From Humibacillus sp. (GTDB taxonomy: Bacteria; Actinomycetota; Actinomycetes; Actinomycetales; Dermatophilaceae): 64,000 nt of DNA. The notes below the pieces were generated by a model. That model was not told the origin of the DNA. It saw only the letters and a list, made by a program, of their open reading frames with translations, and made no database searches. Position 1 is the first letter of the stretch, and each line of letters starts with the position of its first letter. This document shows, piece by piece, positions 21,609-31,297 of this stretch. The stretch covers positions 24,847 through 88,846 of the forward strand of contig JAKDLG010000002.1 of the NCBI GenBank assembly GCA_030452985.1, read 5' to 3'. A program made the translations under genes and the position numbers.

Positions 21609-23057
21609 TCAGCGGTCGGCGAACTCCTTGATCTCGCCGCTCTGGATGCGCGAGTAGTACGAGCTGATGGTCGTACGGATCACCTTGGCCAGGAAGTAGA
21701 GGCCGATGATGTTGAACACGCCCATCGCGAAGATCATCGAGTCGGAGAAGTCGATCACCGGCCCGAGGGCGGCGGCCGCTCCGATGACCGTGAAGATGAC
21801 GAACACGATCTTGAAGGTGTTCTCGACCTTCTTGCCCTCACCGAAGAGGTACGCCGTGGCCTTCATGCCGTAGTACGACCAGCTGATCATCGTCGAGAAG
21901 GCGAACATCACGACGGCGACGGCCAGCACGACCGGGAACCACGGAAGCACGCTCTCGAAAGCCCGTGAGGTCAGCTTCACGCCACCGATCTCGGAGGCGT
22001 CGGGGTCGGCCCAGGCACCGGTGATCACGATGGTGAGCGCCGTCATCGTGCAGATGACGATGGTGTCGATGAACGGCTCGAGCAGGGCCACGAAGCCTTC
22101 GGTGGCCGGTTCCTTGGTACGTACGGCGGAGTGGGCCACCGCGGCCGAGCCGAGGCCGGCCTCGTTCGAGAAGGCGGCCCGCTGGAAGCCCACCAGGAGA
22201 GCGCCGACGGCGCCGCCGACGATGCCCGGACCCGTGAAGGCCCCGGAGATGATGTCGCCGGCCGCCGCCGGGATGGAGCTGAAGTTGCCGAGGATCACCA
22301 GGAGGCAGGCCGTGACGTAGACCGCCGCCATGAAGGGCACGACCTTCTCGGTGACCTTGGCAATGCTCTTGATGCCACCGATGATGACGGCTCCCACGAG
22401 CACCGCGAAGATGACGCCGATCAGCCAGCCGAAGCTGCCCAACGTGCCGTCGGCACCGCCGGTGACCTCGATGATCTGGGCTGTCGCCTGGTTCGACTGG
22501 AACATGTTCCCGCCACCGAGCGAACCGCCGATCATGCAGACGGCGAAGCAGGCGGCCAACACCCGGCCGAGCTTGCCGCGGCCCTGCAGGGCCAGAGCGT
22601 CGCGCAGGTAGAACATCGGCCCGCCCGAGATGGTGCCGTCGGGACTCTCCCGACGAAACTGCACGCCCAGCGTGCACTCGGCCATCTTGGTGCTCATCCC
22701 GACGAAGCCGGCCAGGATCATCCAGAGCGTGGCTCCCGGGCCACCCAACGAGATGGCGATGGCTACGCCGGCGATGTTGCCCAAGCCCACGGTTCCCGAC
22801 ACGGCGGTGGCCAGAGCCTGGAAGTGGGTCACGTCACCGGCGTCGTCGGGGTCGGAGTACTTGCCCTTGACGAGGTCGATGGCGTGCTTGAAACCACGCA
22901 GGTTCATGAAGCCGAGCCACACGGTGAAGAACGTGCCGGCCACGACGAGCCACACGACGATGAGGGGGACCTGCACCCCACCGATCGTGGGAGCGAAGAA
23001 GACGATCGAGGTCAGGATCTCGGAGACCTTGCTGAAGGCGTTGACCAGGGCATCCAT
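21609..23057 (-). CDS. AGCS-family alanine/glycine:cation symporter
   Basis: Inner-membrane amino-acid symporter (usually Na+-driven uptake of alanine or glycine); 482 residues with about 11 hydrophobic segments. Diagnostic segments are GTVGLGNIAGVAIAISLGGPGA (about 88-109), GGPMFYL and QRAAFSNEAGLGSAAVAHSA, the AGCS signature. Substrate and coupling ion cannot be told from sequence. It begins on the last base of the preceding universal stress protein gene, so the two are translationally coupled, an uncommon pairing that may let the stress protein gate the transporter. Confidence 0.93.
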   Translation of the reverse strand: MDALVNAFSKVSEILTSIVFFAPTIGGVQVPLIVVWLVVAGTFFTVWLGFMNLRGFKHAIDLVKGKYSDPDDAGDVTHFQALATAVSGTVGLGNIAGVAIAISLGGPGATLWMILAGFVGMSTKMAECTLGVQFRRESPDGTISGGPMFYLRDALALQGRGKLGRVLAACFAVCMIGGSLGGGNMFQSNQATAQIIEVTGGADGTLGSFGWLIGVIFAVLVGAVIIGGIKSIAKVTEKVVPFMAAVYVTACLLVILGNFSSIPAAAGDIISGAFTGPGIVGGAVGALLVGFQRAAFSNEAGLGSAAVAHSAVRTKEPATEGFVALLEPFIDTIVICTMTALTIVITGAWADPDASEIGGVKLTSRAFESVLPWFPVVLAVAVVMFAFSTMISWSYYGMKATAYLFGEGKKVENTFKIVFVIFTVIGAAAALGPVIDFSDSMIFAMGVFNIIGLYFLAKVIRTTISSYYSRIQSGEIKEFADR

Positions 23058-23488
23058 CAGGGAACCACCGTCACGGGTAGGGGCGAGACGTGCACGAGCT
23101 TCATCACGACGCTGCCGAAGATCGCCTCACGCAGGCCCGAGTCGCCGGTGCGTCCGACCACGATGTGGGAGGCTCCGACCTCCTCGGCGATGTCGATGAG
23201 GGTCTCTGACGGGTGGCCGTGCCGAATCTGCGTGCTGGCCTTGCGGCCGGCTGCCTCGACGAGGCTGACCATCGGTGCGATGACCTGTTCGTCAGCGGCC
23301 GCGATCTCAGCCTTCCGGCGCGCTGGTCGCTCCTCGTTCTCGGTGTTGGTGTTGAACGAGAACGGGGACCAGTTGATGACGTGGGCGACGACGAGCTGCA
23401 GATCTTCTGCGTCGGCTCGTTCCAGTGCGAATTCGACCGCTCGGGTCGATGCCTCACTGTTGTCTACCCCGATGAGCACAGTTGCCAT
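23057..23488 (-). CDS. universal stress protein (UspA family)
   Basis: Single Usp domain of 143 residues. It opens MATVLIGVDNSEASTRAVEFAL and ends with the ATP-binding pattern GRTGDSGLREAIFGSVVMKLVH (G-2x-G-9x-G-S), so it probably binds ATP. A GAGGAG site lies six bases before the ATG. First gene of a two-gene unit with the AGCS symporter. The 145-bp gap to nusB holds its promoter; no clear -35/-10 pair was found. Confidence 0.9.
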   Translation of the reverse strand: MATVLIGVDNSEASTRAVEFALERADAEDLQLVVAHVINWSPFSFNTNTENEERPARRKAEIAAADEQVIAPMVSLVEAAGRKASTQIRHGHPSETLIDIAEEVGASHIVVGRTGDSGLREAIFGSVVMKLVHVSPLPVTVVP

Positions 23489-23633
23489 GGGACTCTCCTC
23501 GGCGAATGGAAGGGTCCGAGCGTGCCCGCCACGACTCTCTGAGTGTCGTCAGGAAAGTCATCGTGACCGTACTGTGACCCAGCCCACACTCAGCCGGAGG
23601 ATGCCGATCCACATCCTGAGACCGCTAGCCGCG

Positions 23634-24068
23634 TCAGACGATGGTCGCCTTGACCTCGGCCAGTCGGCCGAGCAGTCCGTTGACGAACGCGGGCGAGTCG
23701 TCGGTCGACATCTCGGTGGCCAGGCCGACCGCTTCGGAGATCGCCACGGCATCCGGGATCTCGTCGTTCCACAGCACCTCCCACGCGCCCAGGCGCAGGA
23801 TCGCCCGGTCGACGGCCGGCATCCGGTCGAGCGTCCACCCCTGGCTGTAGTCGGTGAGGGCGGCGTCGATCTCACCCCACCGGCTGGTCACGCCCCGCAC
23901 CAGCTCTGCCGTGTAGGGGTTGTTGCCGGCCCGCGAGCCCAGTGAGCCGTCATCGACATTCCTCTGGGCCAGTCGCTCGTCGAGCAGGGCCTGCGCGTTG
24001 ACGCCTCGCTGGTCGGCCTCGAAGAGGATGTCGAGGGCCCGCGAGCGGGCTTTGGTGCGTGCAGCCAC
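23634..24068 (-). CDS. nusB: transcription antitermination factor NusB
   Basis: RNA-binding Nus-complex protein that acts with NusE/S10 in rRNA antitermination; 144 residues. The N-terminal RTKARSRALDILFEADQRG (about 4-22) and C-terminal DDSPAFVNGLLGRLAEV are typical. It follows efp after 12 bases, the standard actinobacterial efp-nusB pair. Confidence 0.95.
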   Translation of the reverse strand: MAARTKARSRALDILFEADQRGVNAQALLDERLAQRNVDDGSLGSRAGNNPYTAELVRGVTSRWGEIDAALTDYSQGWTLDRMPAVDRAILRLGAWEVLWNDEIPDAVAISEAVGLATEMSTDDSPAFVNGLLGRLAEVKATIV

Positions 24069-24080
24069 GAGGTGTGCCGA

Positions 24081-24644
24081 TCAGTCGTTGACTCGGCCGA
24101 GGTACGACCCGTCGCGGGTGTCGACCTTGACCCGGGTGCCCTGCTCGAGGAACAGCGGCACGTTGATCTGCGCTCCGGTCTCGAGTGTGGCCGGCTTGGT
24201 GCCACCGGTCGACCGGTCACCCTGCAGGCCCGGCTCGGTGTGGGTGATCTCGAGCACGACCGACGGGGGCAGCTCGACGTAGAGCGGGGCGCCGTCGTGG
24301 GTGGCGACGATCGCGTTCTGGTTCTCGAGCATGTAGTCGGCCGCCCCGCCCACCGTTACGCCGGGCACGGTGACCTGGTCGTAGGTGTCGGTGTCCATGA
24401 AGACGAAGTCTTCGCCGTCCTTGTAGAGGTAGGCCATGGTGCGCTTGTCGACGTTCGCCGTCTCGACCTTGGTTCCGGCGTTGAACGTCTTGTCGACGAC
24501 CTTGCCCGAGAGCACCGCCTTGAGCTTGGTGCGCACGAACGCCGGGCCCTTACCGGGCTTGACGTGCTGGAACTCCACGACGGACCAGAGCTGTCCTTCG
24601 AGGTTGAGCACCAGGCCGTTCTTCAGGTCGTTGGTCGAAGCCAT
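24081..24644 (-). CDS. efp: elongation factor P, PGKGP-loop type
   Basis: Relieves ribosome stalling at polyproline; 187 residues with KOW, central OB and C-terminal OB domains. The tip loop reads [11 protein letters not shown], with the acceptor position Lys32 inside the palindromic PGKGP. This loop defines the actinobacterial EF-P subfamily reported to work without lysine modification, and no epmA/epmB or other modification gene is seen here. The ATG at 24644 gives the family start [10 protein letters not shown]. Confidence 0.96.
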   Translation of the reverse strand: MASTNDLKNGLVLNLEGQLWSVVEFQHVKPGKGPAFVRTKLKAVLSGKVVDKTFNAGTKVETANVDKRTMAYLYKDGEDFVFMDTDTYDQVTVPGVTVGGAADYMLENQNAIVATHDGAPLYVELPPSVVLEITHTEPGLQGDRSTGGTKPATLETGAQINVPLFLEQGTRVKVDTRDGSYLGRVND

Positions 24645-24847
24645 TCCACAAACCACTTTCTGCCGGCAGGCCCGCCCTCACGCGCGCCGTGGGCACGCGC
24701 CGGAGCCCCGGTCGTCTCGTCTCAAGGAAGTTGCCGGGCGAGTCTATCCGCGCGGAGGCCCGAACGATGAATCGCTGCCGGTGCGCAAGCGCCGGCGGGT
24801 GTACCCTTGCTCGCCTTTGGCCGGTACCGCGTATCGGTGAGCACGCA

Positions 24848-26965
24848 GTGGGCGACGAGGGGTGGATGCCGGTGGGGGCAGGGCAGAGCGAGCTCGAACG
24901 CGAGCAGGCCTACCTCGTCGGCGCCCGGGCGCAGCTGCGGCGGATGCGCGAACTGGCTGAGTCGCTCGACGCCGCGAAGGCCAGCGACGCCGTGTCGGCC
25001 GAGGCCCTCGGCGCGGTGCTGGCCCGCCGGGTCGCCTCTCTGCGAGACGACCCGCACACCACCCTCTTCTTCGGACGCATCGACCTTTGCGAGGGCATCG
25101 ACCTCGGCGAGAGCTTCCACATCGGTCGGCGACACGTCACCGACGACGCCGGCGACCCGGTGGTCGTCGACTGGCGGGCGCCGGTGTCGACCGCGTTCTA
25201 CCGCGCCTCGGCAACCGAACCCATGGGAGTCGTGCGCCGTCGACGGTTCGGCGTCGACCGCGGCCGGCTCACCGCCTTCGAGGACGAGATACTCACCCGC
25301 CGGCCGGATGCCGCTCGGCCGGGTTCGACGCCGACGGGTGACGCCGGGCGCGGGGGCAGCGCGCTGCTGGCCGCGGAGATCGAGCGACCCCGCATGGGCC
25401 CGATGCGCGACATCGTGTCGACGATCCAGCCGGAGCAGGATGAGATCGTACGCAGCGACCTCGGTGTCACGGTCTGCGTGCAGGGCGCGCCCGGAACCGG
25501 CAAGACCGCGGTGGGCCTACATCGGGCCGCGTGGCTGCTCTACTCCTTCCGCTCCCGGCTCGAGCGCACGGGCGTTCTCGTCATCGGGCCGAACCGGGCC
25601 TTTCTCGACCATATCGGGGCCGTGCTGCCGTCACTCGGTGAGGTGCGAGTCGAGCACGCAACGATCGAGAGCCTGCTCCACCATGCCCCGGTCCGGGCGA
25701 GCGACCCCACCGATGTTGCGGTGCTCAAGGGCGACTCCAGGCTCGCGTTGGTGCTCGAGCGCGCCGTGTGGAACCGGGTCGGTCGCCCGGAGGAGCCGCT
25801 GGTCGTGCCACGCGGCGTGCGCAGATGGCGCGTCCCGGCATCCGAGGTCGCCGGCATCCGGGATGAGCTGCGTGGCCGTGATGTGCGCTACGGCACGGCG
25901 CGCGACCTGCTGCCCCAACGCCTCGCCCATCACATACTGCTCGCCATGGAGCAGGCCGGAGAGATCACCGACGACCGCGTGCAGGATGCCGTCGCCCGCT
26001 CTGCGCCCGTGCGCGCCTACGTCAAGAGCCTGTGGCCGGTGCTCGACCCGACCGCCGTGCTGCACAACCTGCTCTCCGACCCGGCGCGCCTCGCGGCCGC
26101 CGCCGACGGCATCCTGAACGACGACGAGCAACGGATGCTGCTGTGGCGCAAGCCGGTTCGATCCAAGGGCGCGGCGCGGTGGACGGCTGCCGACCTGGCC
26201 CTGCTCGACGAGGCCAGCGATCTGCTGGTTCGTCTGCGCAGCCACGGCCACGTCGTGCTCGACGAGGCCCAGGACCTCTCCCCCATGCAGCTGCGCGCGG
26301 TCGGGCGCCGAGCGGGCTCCGGTTCGCTCACCGTGCTCGGTGACATCGCCCAGGGCACCACCCCATGGTCGACGACCTCGTGGGCGGCGGCGATGTCGCA
26401 CCTCGGAAAGGCAGAGCACGATCTCGTGGTGCTCGACCGAGGCTTCCGGGTGCCCGCCGCCGTGATCGACTTCGCCGCCCGGTTGCTACCGGTCATGGCA
26501 CCCGATCTGGGGGCGCCCGTGTCGGTGCGCGACAACCCCGGCCGTCTCGACATCGTGCGCGCCGAGTCCCCGGCTGCTGCGCTCGCGACCGTGGTCGAGG
26601 CGGTACAGGGTGCGTCCGAGAGTCCCGGTTCGGTGGGCGTCATCTGCTCCGACGCCCAGGTCGGGGGGGTGTCCGCGGCGCTCACGGCATCCGGCATCGG
26701 TCACACCCGACTCGACCACGACCCTCGGGAGACCGGCGACGATGACGACCACCAGGTGGAGATCGTACCGGCCACCGTCGCCAAGGGGCTCGAGTTCGAC
26801 CGCACCGTGGTGGTCGAACCGGCGGCCATCGCGGCGGCGGAGCCCGACGAGCGAACCGGCCTGCGTCGTCTCTACGTGGTGCTGACCCGGGCGGTGTCAG
26901 AGACGACGATCGTGCACAGCCAGCCCCTGCCCGCTCCCCTCAGCCAGACACCGCGCACCGACTGA
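24848..26965 (+). CDS. HelD/HelR-type SF1 helicase (RNA polymerase recycling ATPase)
   Basis: UvrD-like ATPase of about 705 residues. The N-terminus (about 10-60) is a long charged helix pair, followed by FFGRIDL and the VDWRAPVSTAFYRA block typical of HelD-type proteins. Walker A is GAPGTGKTAVGLHRA (about 213), Walker B VVLDEAQDLSP, then GDIAQGT, and late motifs KGLEFDRTVVVEP and YVVLTRA. Such proteins pull stalled RNA polymerase off DNA; the actinobacterial HelR group can also displace rifampicin. The start is either GTG 24848 (GGTGAG six bases upstream) or ATG 24866 (GAGGGG but only three bases away); the GTG is preferred. Transcribed alone, divergent from efp. Confidence 0.88.
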   Translation: MGDEGWMPVGAGQSELEREQAYLVGARAQLRRMRELAESLDAAKASDAVSAEALGAVLARRVASLRDDPHTTLFFGRIDLCEGIDLGESFHIGRRHVTDDAGDPVVVDWRAPVSTAFYRASATEPMGVVRRRRFGVDRGRLTAFEDEILTRRPDAARPGSTPTGDAGRGGSALLAAEIERPRMGPMRDIVSTIQPEQDEIVRSDLGVTVCVQGAPGTGKTAVGLHRAAWLLYSFRSRLERTGVLVIGPNRAFLDHIGAVLPSLGEVRVEHATIESLLHHAPVRASDPTDVAVLKGDSRLALVLERAVWNRVGRPEEPLVVPRGVRRWRVPASEVAGIRDELRGRDVRYGTARDLLPQRLAHHILLAMEQAGEITDDRVQDAVARSAPVRAYVKSLWPVLDPTAVLHNLLSDPARLAAAADGILNDDEQRMLLWRKPVRSKGAARWTAADLALLDEASDLLVRLRSHGHVVLDEAQDLSPMQLRAVGRRAGSGSLTVLGDIAQGTTPWSTTSWAAAMSHLGKAEHDLVVLDRGFRVPAAVIDFAARLLPVMAPDLGAPVSVRDNPGRLDIVRAESPAAALATVVEAVQGASESPGSVGVICSDAQVGGVSAALTASGIGHTRLDHDPRETGDDDDHQVEIVPATVAKGLEFDRTVVVEPAAIAAAEPDERTGLRRLYVVLTRAVSETTIVHSQPLPAPLSQTPRTD

Positions 26966-27033
26966 TCTGCCGCTTGATGCTGGATGGCTGACGAGGGCCC
27001 TGATCCGGGATGGCTTGAGAGGGTCGACCGGGG

Positions 27034-27471
27034 TCAGACGAGCGCGCGCAGGGCCAGCAGGTACGACTGCAGCCCGAACCCGGCGATCGTGCCGGTGGCG
27101 ACGCCGGCGACGACCGAGGTGTGCCGGAACTCCTCGCGGGATGCCGGGTTGCTCAGGTGCACCTCGACCAGGCTGCGACCGCTCGTGGTCACGATCGCAC
27201 ACGCGTCGCGCACGGCGTACGAGTAGTGCGTGAAGGCACCGGGGTTGAGCACCACGTCGGCGCCCACGTCGACCGCCTCGTGGAGCCAGTCGATCAGCTC
27301 ACCCTCGTGGTTGGTCTGCCGGCAGTCGGCGACCAGGCCGAGGTGGTGCGCTTCTCGGTCGACCGCCTCGTGCACGTCGTCGAGCGTGTCGGAACCGTAG
27401 ACTTCCGGCTCGCGGGTACCCAACCGGCCCAGGTTCGGACCGGAGAGCACGAAAACCGTCGGCGCCGTCAT
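27034..27471 (-). CDS. aroQ: 3-dehydroquinate dehydratase, type II
   Basis: Third shikimate-pathway step; 145 residues, the dodecameric type II form. The catalytic Tyr is in LGTREPEVYG (about 17-26), with the SNHEGELIDWLHEA-like stretch NHEGELIDWLHEA, NPGAFTHYSYAVRDA and the His of EVHLSNPASREEFR. It is separated from aroB by a VOC protein gene; the nearby aro genes make the assignment safe. Confidence 0.95.
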   Translation of the reverse strand: MTAPTVFVLSGPNLGRLGTREPEVYGSDTLDDVHEAVDREAHHLGLVADCRQTNHEGELIDWLHEAVDVGADVVLNPGAFTHYSYAVRDACAIVTTSGRSLVEVHLSNPASREEFRHTSVVAGVATGTIAGFGLQSYLLALRALV

Positions 27472-27557
27472 ACGCGCGAGTCTAGTGAGCGAAGCCTCAT
27501 CGGCGGGCCCTGCCCAGCGGGTCTGGCGGGGCGGGCACCGAATGTCGAGGCACTCGC

Positions 27558-27962
27558 TCAGGCGAGGTCGAGACGGGCCTCATCCAGCGTCGGCTCGAAC
27601 AGCTCGACCGGGTTGCCAGACGGGTCGTCGACGAGGATCTGTCTGCCCCCGACGCCGTCCACGATGTCGCCCCGAAACCGGGCTCCGGCCGCCTGAAGGT
27701 TCGCGACCATCACGGCGAGATCGTCGACCTCGACGGAGAACCGGTTCCAGCCACCGGGTTCGGGGATGGAACCATCGGGCATCGCCTGACCACCACCGGG
27801 TCCACCCCCTGGCGCGCTCAGCACCAGGCGCAGATCGCCGCGCGTCACCATCGCGAAGGCGGGGGACGGATGCATCTGCTCGGTGAAACCCAGCTGGTCG
27901 CAGTAGAAGGTGATGGCGGCGTCCACGTCGTGGACGATGTAACGCACGCTGACGGTTGCCAT
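27558..27962 (-). CDS. VOC-superfamily (glyoxalase/bleomycin-resistance-like) protein
   Basis: A 134-residue protein with the paired beta-alpha-beta-beta-beta VOC fold: VRYIVHDVDAAITFYCDQLGF at the start and GGRQILVDDPSGNPVELFEP at the end, the latter carrying a conserved Glu metal ligand. The middle has a Gly-rich loop (GGGPGGGQ). The substrate is unknown; members include glyoxalases, dioxygenases and antibiotic-binding proteins. Inserted between aroQ and aroB with 86- and 62-base gaps. Confidence 0.85.
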   Translation of the reverse strand: MATVSVRYIVHDVDAAITFYCDQLGFTEQMHPSPAFAMVTRGDLRLVLSAPGGGPGGGQAMPDGSIPEPGGWNRFSVEVDDLAVMVANLQAAGARFRGDIVDGVGGRQILVDDPSGNPVELFEPTLDEARLDLA

Positions 27963-28024
27963 GGGCGGTCCCCCTCTTCTCCCTCCATCATGACGCGACA
28001 GGGTTCACGAGTCCATCAGCCCGT

Positions 28025-29155
28025 TCAGCTCTCGCCCCTACCGTGGGTGGCACGATCTGCGGGTACCGACACGAGGTCGTAAGCGGCGCGGAGATCGTCG
28101 TCGCTCGGGCCCTCCAGCCGGGTCGGCTCGGCCAGCCCGGCGAGCACCACGAAGCGGAGCATCGAACCGCGCGTCTTCTTGTCGCGGCGCATGGCGGTGA
28201 GCAGCTCGGGCCACCGGTCTTCGCGGTAGGTGATGGGCAGGCCGACGGCCTCGAGCGCCGAGCGGTGCCGGGCGACGAGCGCCGCGCCCGACTCCCCGGC
28301 CAGGTGACCGGTCAGTCTCGCCAGCTCGGCGACGTAGACCATCCCGACACTGACCGCCTCGCCGTGGCGCCAGGCGTAGTGCTCGACCTGCTCGATGGCG
28401 TGACCGAACGTGTGGCCGTAGTTGAGGATCTCGCGCAGCGAGCTCTCGCGCAGGTCGGCGGCCACGACGTGCGCCTTGACGTGCACGGCCCGCTCGATCA
28501 TCTCGCGCAGGGCGGGGTTGTCAGCACGACGAGCCGCCGCAGGGTCTGCCTCGACGAGCTCGAGGATGACGGGGTCGGCGATGAAGCCGCACTTGATGAT
28601 CTCGCCGAGCCCGGCGACGAGGTCAGCCTCGGGCAGCGTCGCCAGCACGTCGACGTCGCAGAGCACGGCGCGCGGCAGGTGAAAGGCCCCGACGAGGTTC
28701 TTGCCCTCGTCGGTGTTGATGCCGGTCTTGCCACCGACCGCCGCGTCGACCATCCCGAGCAGTGTTGTCGGCACTTGCACGACCGGCACGCCGCGCAGCC
28801 ACGAGGCGGCGACGAAGCCGGCCAGGTCGGTCACGCTGCCCCCGCCGAGGCCGACGACGGCATCCGTGCGCGTGAAGCCGGCCCGGCCGAGCCGCGACCA
28901 GAGGCCGGCCGCCACCTCAGCCGTCTTGGCCCCCTCGGCGTCGGGCACCGGGGCACGGTGAACGTCGAACCCCCGCGCCGAGAGCGCGTCGGCGACCTTG
29001 GCCGTCAGCTCGGGGAGGGTCGGCGGATGCACCACCAGCACGCGCTCGACACTGTCGCCGAGCTGGTCGGCGACCCGGTCGATGACGCCCGAGCCGATCA
29101 GCACGTCATAGTCGTCGCCGACGCGGATGATGCTCGCCACGGGGGTATCACTCAC
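28025..29155 (-). CDS. aroB: 3-dehydroquinate synthase
   Basis: Second shikimate step, an NAD- and Zn/Co-dependent cyclase; 376 residues. Shown by GLGGGSVTDLAGFVAASWLRG (NAD binding), VPTTLLGMVDAAVGGKTGIN, and the metal-site His residues in NYGHTFGHAIE and WRHGEAVSVGM. It overlaps aroK by four bases (ATGA) at its start. Confidence 0.96.
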   Translation of the reverse strand: MSDTPVASIIRVGDDYDVLIGSGVIDRVADQLGDSVERVLVVHPPTLPELTAKVADALSARGFDVHRAPVPDAEGAKTAEVAAGLWSRLGRAGFTRTDAVVGLGGGSVTDLAGFVAASWLRGVPVVQVPTTLLGMVDAAVGGKTGINTDEGKNLVGAFHLPRAVLCDVDVLATLPEADLVAGLGEIIKCGFIADPVILELVEADPAAARRADNPALREMIERAVHVKAHVVAADLRESSLREILNYGHTFGHAIEQVEHYAWRHGEAVSVGMVYVAELARLTGHLAGESGAALVARHRSALEAVGLPITYREDRWPELLTAMRRDKKTRGSMLRFVVLAGLAEPTRLEGPSDDDLRAAYDLVSVPADRATHGRGES

Positions 29156-29724
29156 GCCGCCGGCTCCGGCGCGAGCAGGCTGACGATCTCGTCGACGACC
29201 TGCTCGGGCGTGCGGCCGGCGGTGTCGACCCGGTGCGTGGCCACCCGCTCGTACGTCGGGCGGCGAGCGTTCATCATCTTGGTCCAGGTGGCGCGCGGGT
29301 TGACCGACAACAACGGGCGTGAGCGGTCGAAGCCGATGCGTCTGCTTGCGTCGGCGATCGCCACGTCGAGGAAGACGACGACGTGGCCCGCCAGGTCGGC
29401 CTCGGTGTCGGCGTGCATGACCGCTCCCCCGCCAAGGGCGATGACGCCGACCTCCTGCGCAAGCGACCGCACCACCTCTGCGCGTTCGAGGGCGCGGAAG
29501 GCGGCCTCCCCGTCGTCGACGAAGATGTCGGAGATCGACCGCTGCTCAGCGGCCTCGATGGCCGTGTCGACGTCGTGCACCGGCACCCCGAGCCGCTCGG
29601 CGAGCGCCGCGGCCACGGTCGACTTGCCGGCCCCGGGAGGGCCCACGATGACGGCAACCGGGCCGGTGGCATGGGGCTCGGCGCCCTCTCTGGTCTCAGT
29701 GCGCTGTGAGTCGTCGGTCACCAT
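29152..29724 (-). CDS. aroK: shikimate kinase
   Basis: Phosphorylates shikimate; 190 residues including a polar N-terminal tail of about 20. P-loop [14 protein letters not shown], shikimate-binding DVDTAIE and [13 protein letters not shown], and the GGGAV motif are present; the lid is FDRSRPLL. The start is either ATG 29724 or the next codon GTG 29721, which gives a GTGA overlap with the aroC stop. It sits between aroC and aroB in one coupled unit. Confidence 0.94.
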   Translation of the reverse strand: MVTDDSQRTETREGAEPHATGPVAVIVGPPGAGKSTVAAALAERLGVPVHDVDTAIEAAEQRSISDIFVDDGEAAFRALERAEVVRSLAQEVGVIALGGGAVMHADTEADLAGHVVVFLDVAIADASRRIGFDRSRPLLSVNPRATWTKMMNARRPTYERVATHRVDTAGRTPEQVVDEIVSLLAPEPAA

Positions 29725-30938
29725 GTGCGCAGTCCTTCCCGGATGCCGTTCAAGTAGGCCGTGTGGTTGCGCGCGGTCTCGACCACGGAATCGCCCCCGA
29801 ACTTCTCGAGGCAGGCCTGGGCCACGACGAGAGCCACCATCGCCTCGGCCACGACCCCGGCGGCAGGAACAGCACACACGTCGGAGCGCTGGTGAATGGC
29901 GGTCGCCGCCTCACCCGTCGCGACATCGACCGTGGCGAGCGACCGCGGCACGGTGCTGATCGGTTTCATGGCGGCACGTACGCGCAGCACCTGGCCGGTC
30001 GACATCCCTCCCTCGGTGCCTCCGGCTCGCCCGGTGCGTCGGGTGATCGTGCCGTCGACGACGTCCATCTCGTCGTGGGCCTGGCTCCCCCGGCGCCTGG
30101 CCGTCTCGAAACCGTCACCGACCTCCACCCCCTTGATGGCCTGGATGCTCATCAGGGCGGCCGCGAGCTGGGCGTCGAGCTTGCGGTCCCAGTGCACGTG
30201 CGAGCCGAGGCCGGGCGGCAGGCCGTAGGCGAGCACCTCGACCACCCCGCCGAGCGTGTCGCCCTCCTTTTTGGCGGCGTCGACCTCGGCCACCATGGCG
30301 GCGGCGCCGGCCTCGTCGAAGGCACGCACCGGGTTGGCGTCGAGGGCCGCGACGTCGTCGGGGGTGGGCAGCTCGGCGCCCGGTGTCGCGGTAGCGGTGC
30401 CGATCGCGACCGTGTGCGAGACGAGGCGGATGCCGTAGGCCTGCTCCACGAAGCGGGCCGCGACCTCGCCGAGCGCGACCCGGGCCGCGGTCTCGCGCGC
30501 CGACGCCCGTTCGAGCACCGGGCGGGCGTCGTCGTAGCCGTACTTCTGCATGCCCACGAGGTCGGCGTGGCCCGGCCGAGGGCGGGTCAGCGGCTTGTTG
30601 CGCGCGACCTCCTTCTCGGCGCCCACGTCGTCGGACGCCGCGAAGTCGGCCACGCTGACCGGCTCCGGGCTCATGACGGTTTGCCACTTGGGCCATTCGC
30701 TGTTGCCGATGCGGATTGCGAGCGGCGAGCCGAGGGTCAGCCCGTGACGCAGACCGCCGAGAAACTCCACCTCGTCCTGCTCGAACTTCATCCGCGCTCC
30801 GCGGCCGTAGCCCAGGCGTCGCCGAGCGAGGGCGGCCCGCAGGTGCTTGGATGTGAGCTCGACTCCGGCCGGGAGCCCTTCGAGCATCGCCACCAGGGCG
30901 GGGCCGTGCGACTCACCGGCGGTCAACCAACGCAACAT
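29718..30938 (-). CDS. aroC: chorismate synthase
   Basis: Final step to chorismate using reduced FMN; 406 residues. The N-terminus [20 protein letters not shown] is the family signature and fixes the ATG at 30938, although the frame stays open for another 100 codons upstream. Further conserved segments are [29 protein letters not shown], and [11 protein letters not shown] followed by the [10 protein letters not shown] region. First gene of aroC-aroK-aroB. Confidence 0.96.
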   Translation of the reverse strand: MLRWLTAGESHGPALVAMLEGLPAGVELTSKHLRAALARRRLGYGRGARMKFEQDEVEFLGGLRHGLTLGSPLAIRIGNSEWPKWQTVMSPEPVSVADFAASDDVGAEKEVARNKPLTRPRPGHADLVGMQKYGYDDARPVLERASARETAARVALGEVAARFVEQAYGIRLVSHTVAIGTATATPGAELPTPDDVAALDANPVRAFDEAGAAAMVAEVDAAKKEGDTLGGVVEVLAYGLPPGLGSHVHWDRKLDAQLAAALMSIQAIKGVEVGDGFETARRRGSQAHDEMDVVDGTITRRTGRAGGTEGGMSTGQVLRVRAAMKPISTVPRSLATVDVATGEAATAIHQRSDVCAVPAAGVVAEAMVALVVAQACLEKFGGDSVVETARNHTAYLNGIREGLRTW

Positions 30939-31297
30939 GGTTCGATCCTGCCACGCGCCCGGGATGCCGCCCGGCCCGCGTCCACCCCGTGCACGAGACA
31001 GTGCCGATCGCGACCACCGCACCCAGGCCATGTCCGAGATTCGGCCGCCGCCCACCAGCATCCCCCCGCGCGATTCGGACCACGGCCGAGAACAGACGGT
31101 AGTAGCCATCGCTGCGTCTCCTGGCGTCGCCCTGCGGGCCAGGTCGCACGTCATGTCGCCATGACTGCTGTCAGAGCGACACTCATGGCCACCTGAGCGG
31201 CGACGTGACCCAGCGCCCGTCCGACTCGCCGCCCGGCTGCCCACCTACTCCCTGCTTGGCCCCACTGACCCCAAGGCCCACCCCGCCGAGGCCACGG
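30939..31297. other. gene-free gap upstream of aroC
   Basis: About 360 bases without a gene I can support. Minus-strand frames stay open through it, one in frame with aroC and with an AGGAG site before an ATG, but the encoded sequence is Arg/Gly-rich and has no family character. It should contain the aroC promoter; none is convincing. An imperfect hairpin (CTGACC...GGTCAG) overlaps the end of the prepilin peptidase gene. Confidence 0.4.

Noticed and set aside
24779..24800. Rifamycin-associated palindrome upstream of the HelR-like gene
   Set aside because: Only a loose CCGG...CCGG symmetry with CAAGCGCC is present. It does not match the known two-arm element GGGGCTTG..CAAGCCCC.
30939..31244. 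In-frame 5' extension of aroC of up to 102 codons
   Set aside because: Chorismate synthases begin at [12 protein letters not shown]; the extension is Arg/Gly-rich without family similarity.
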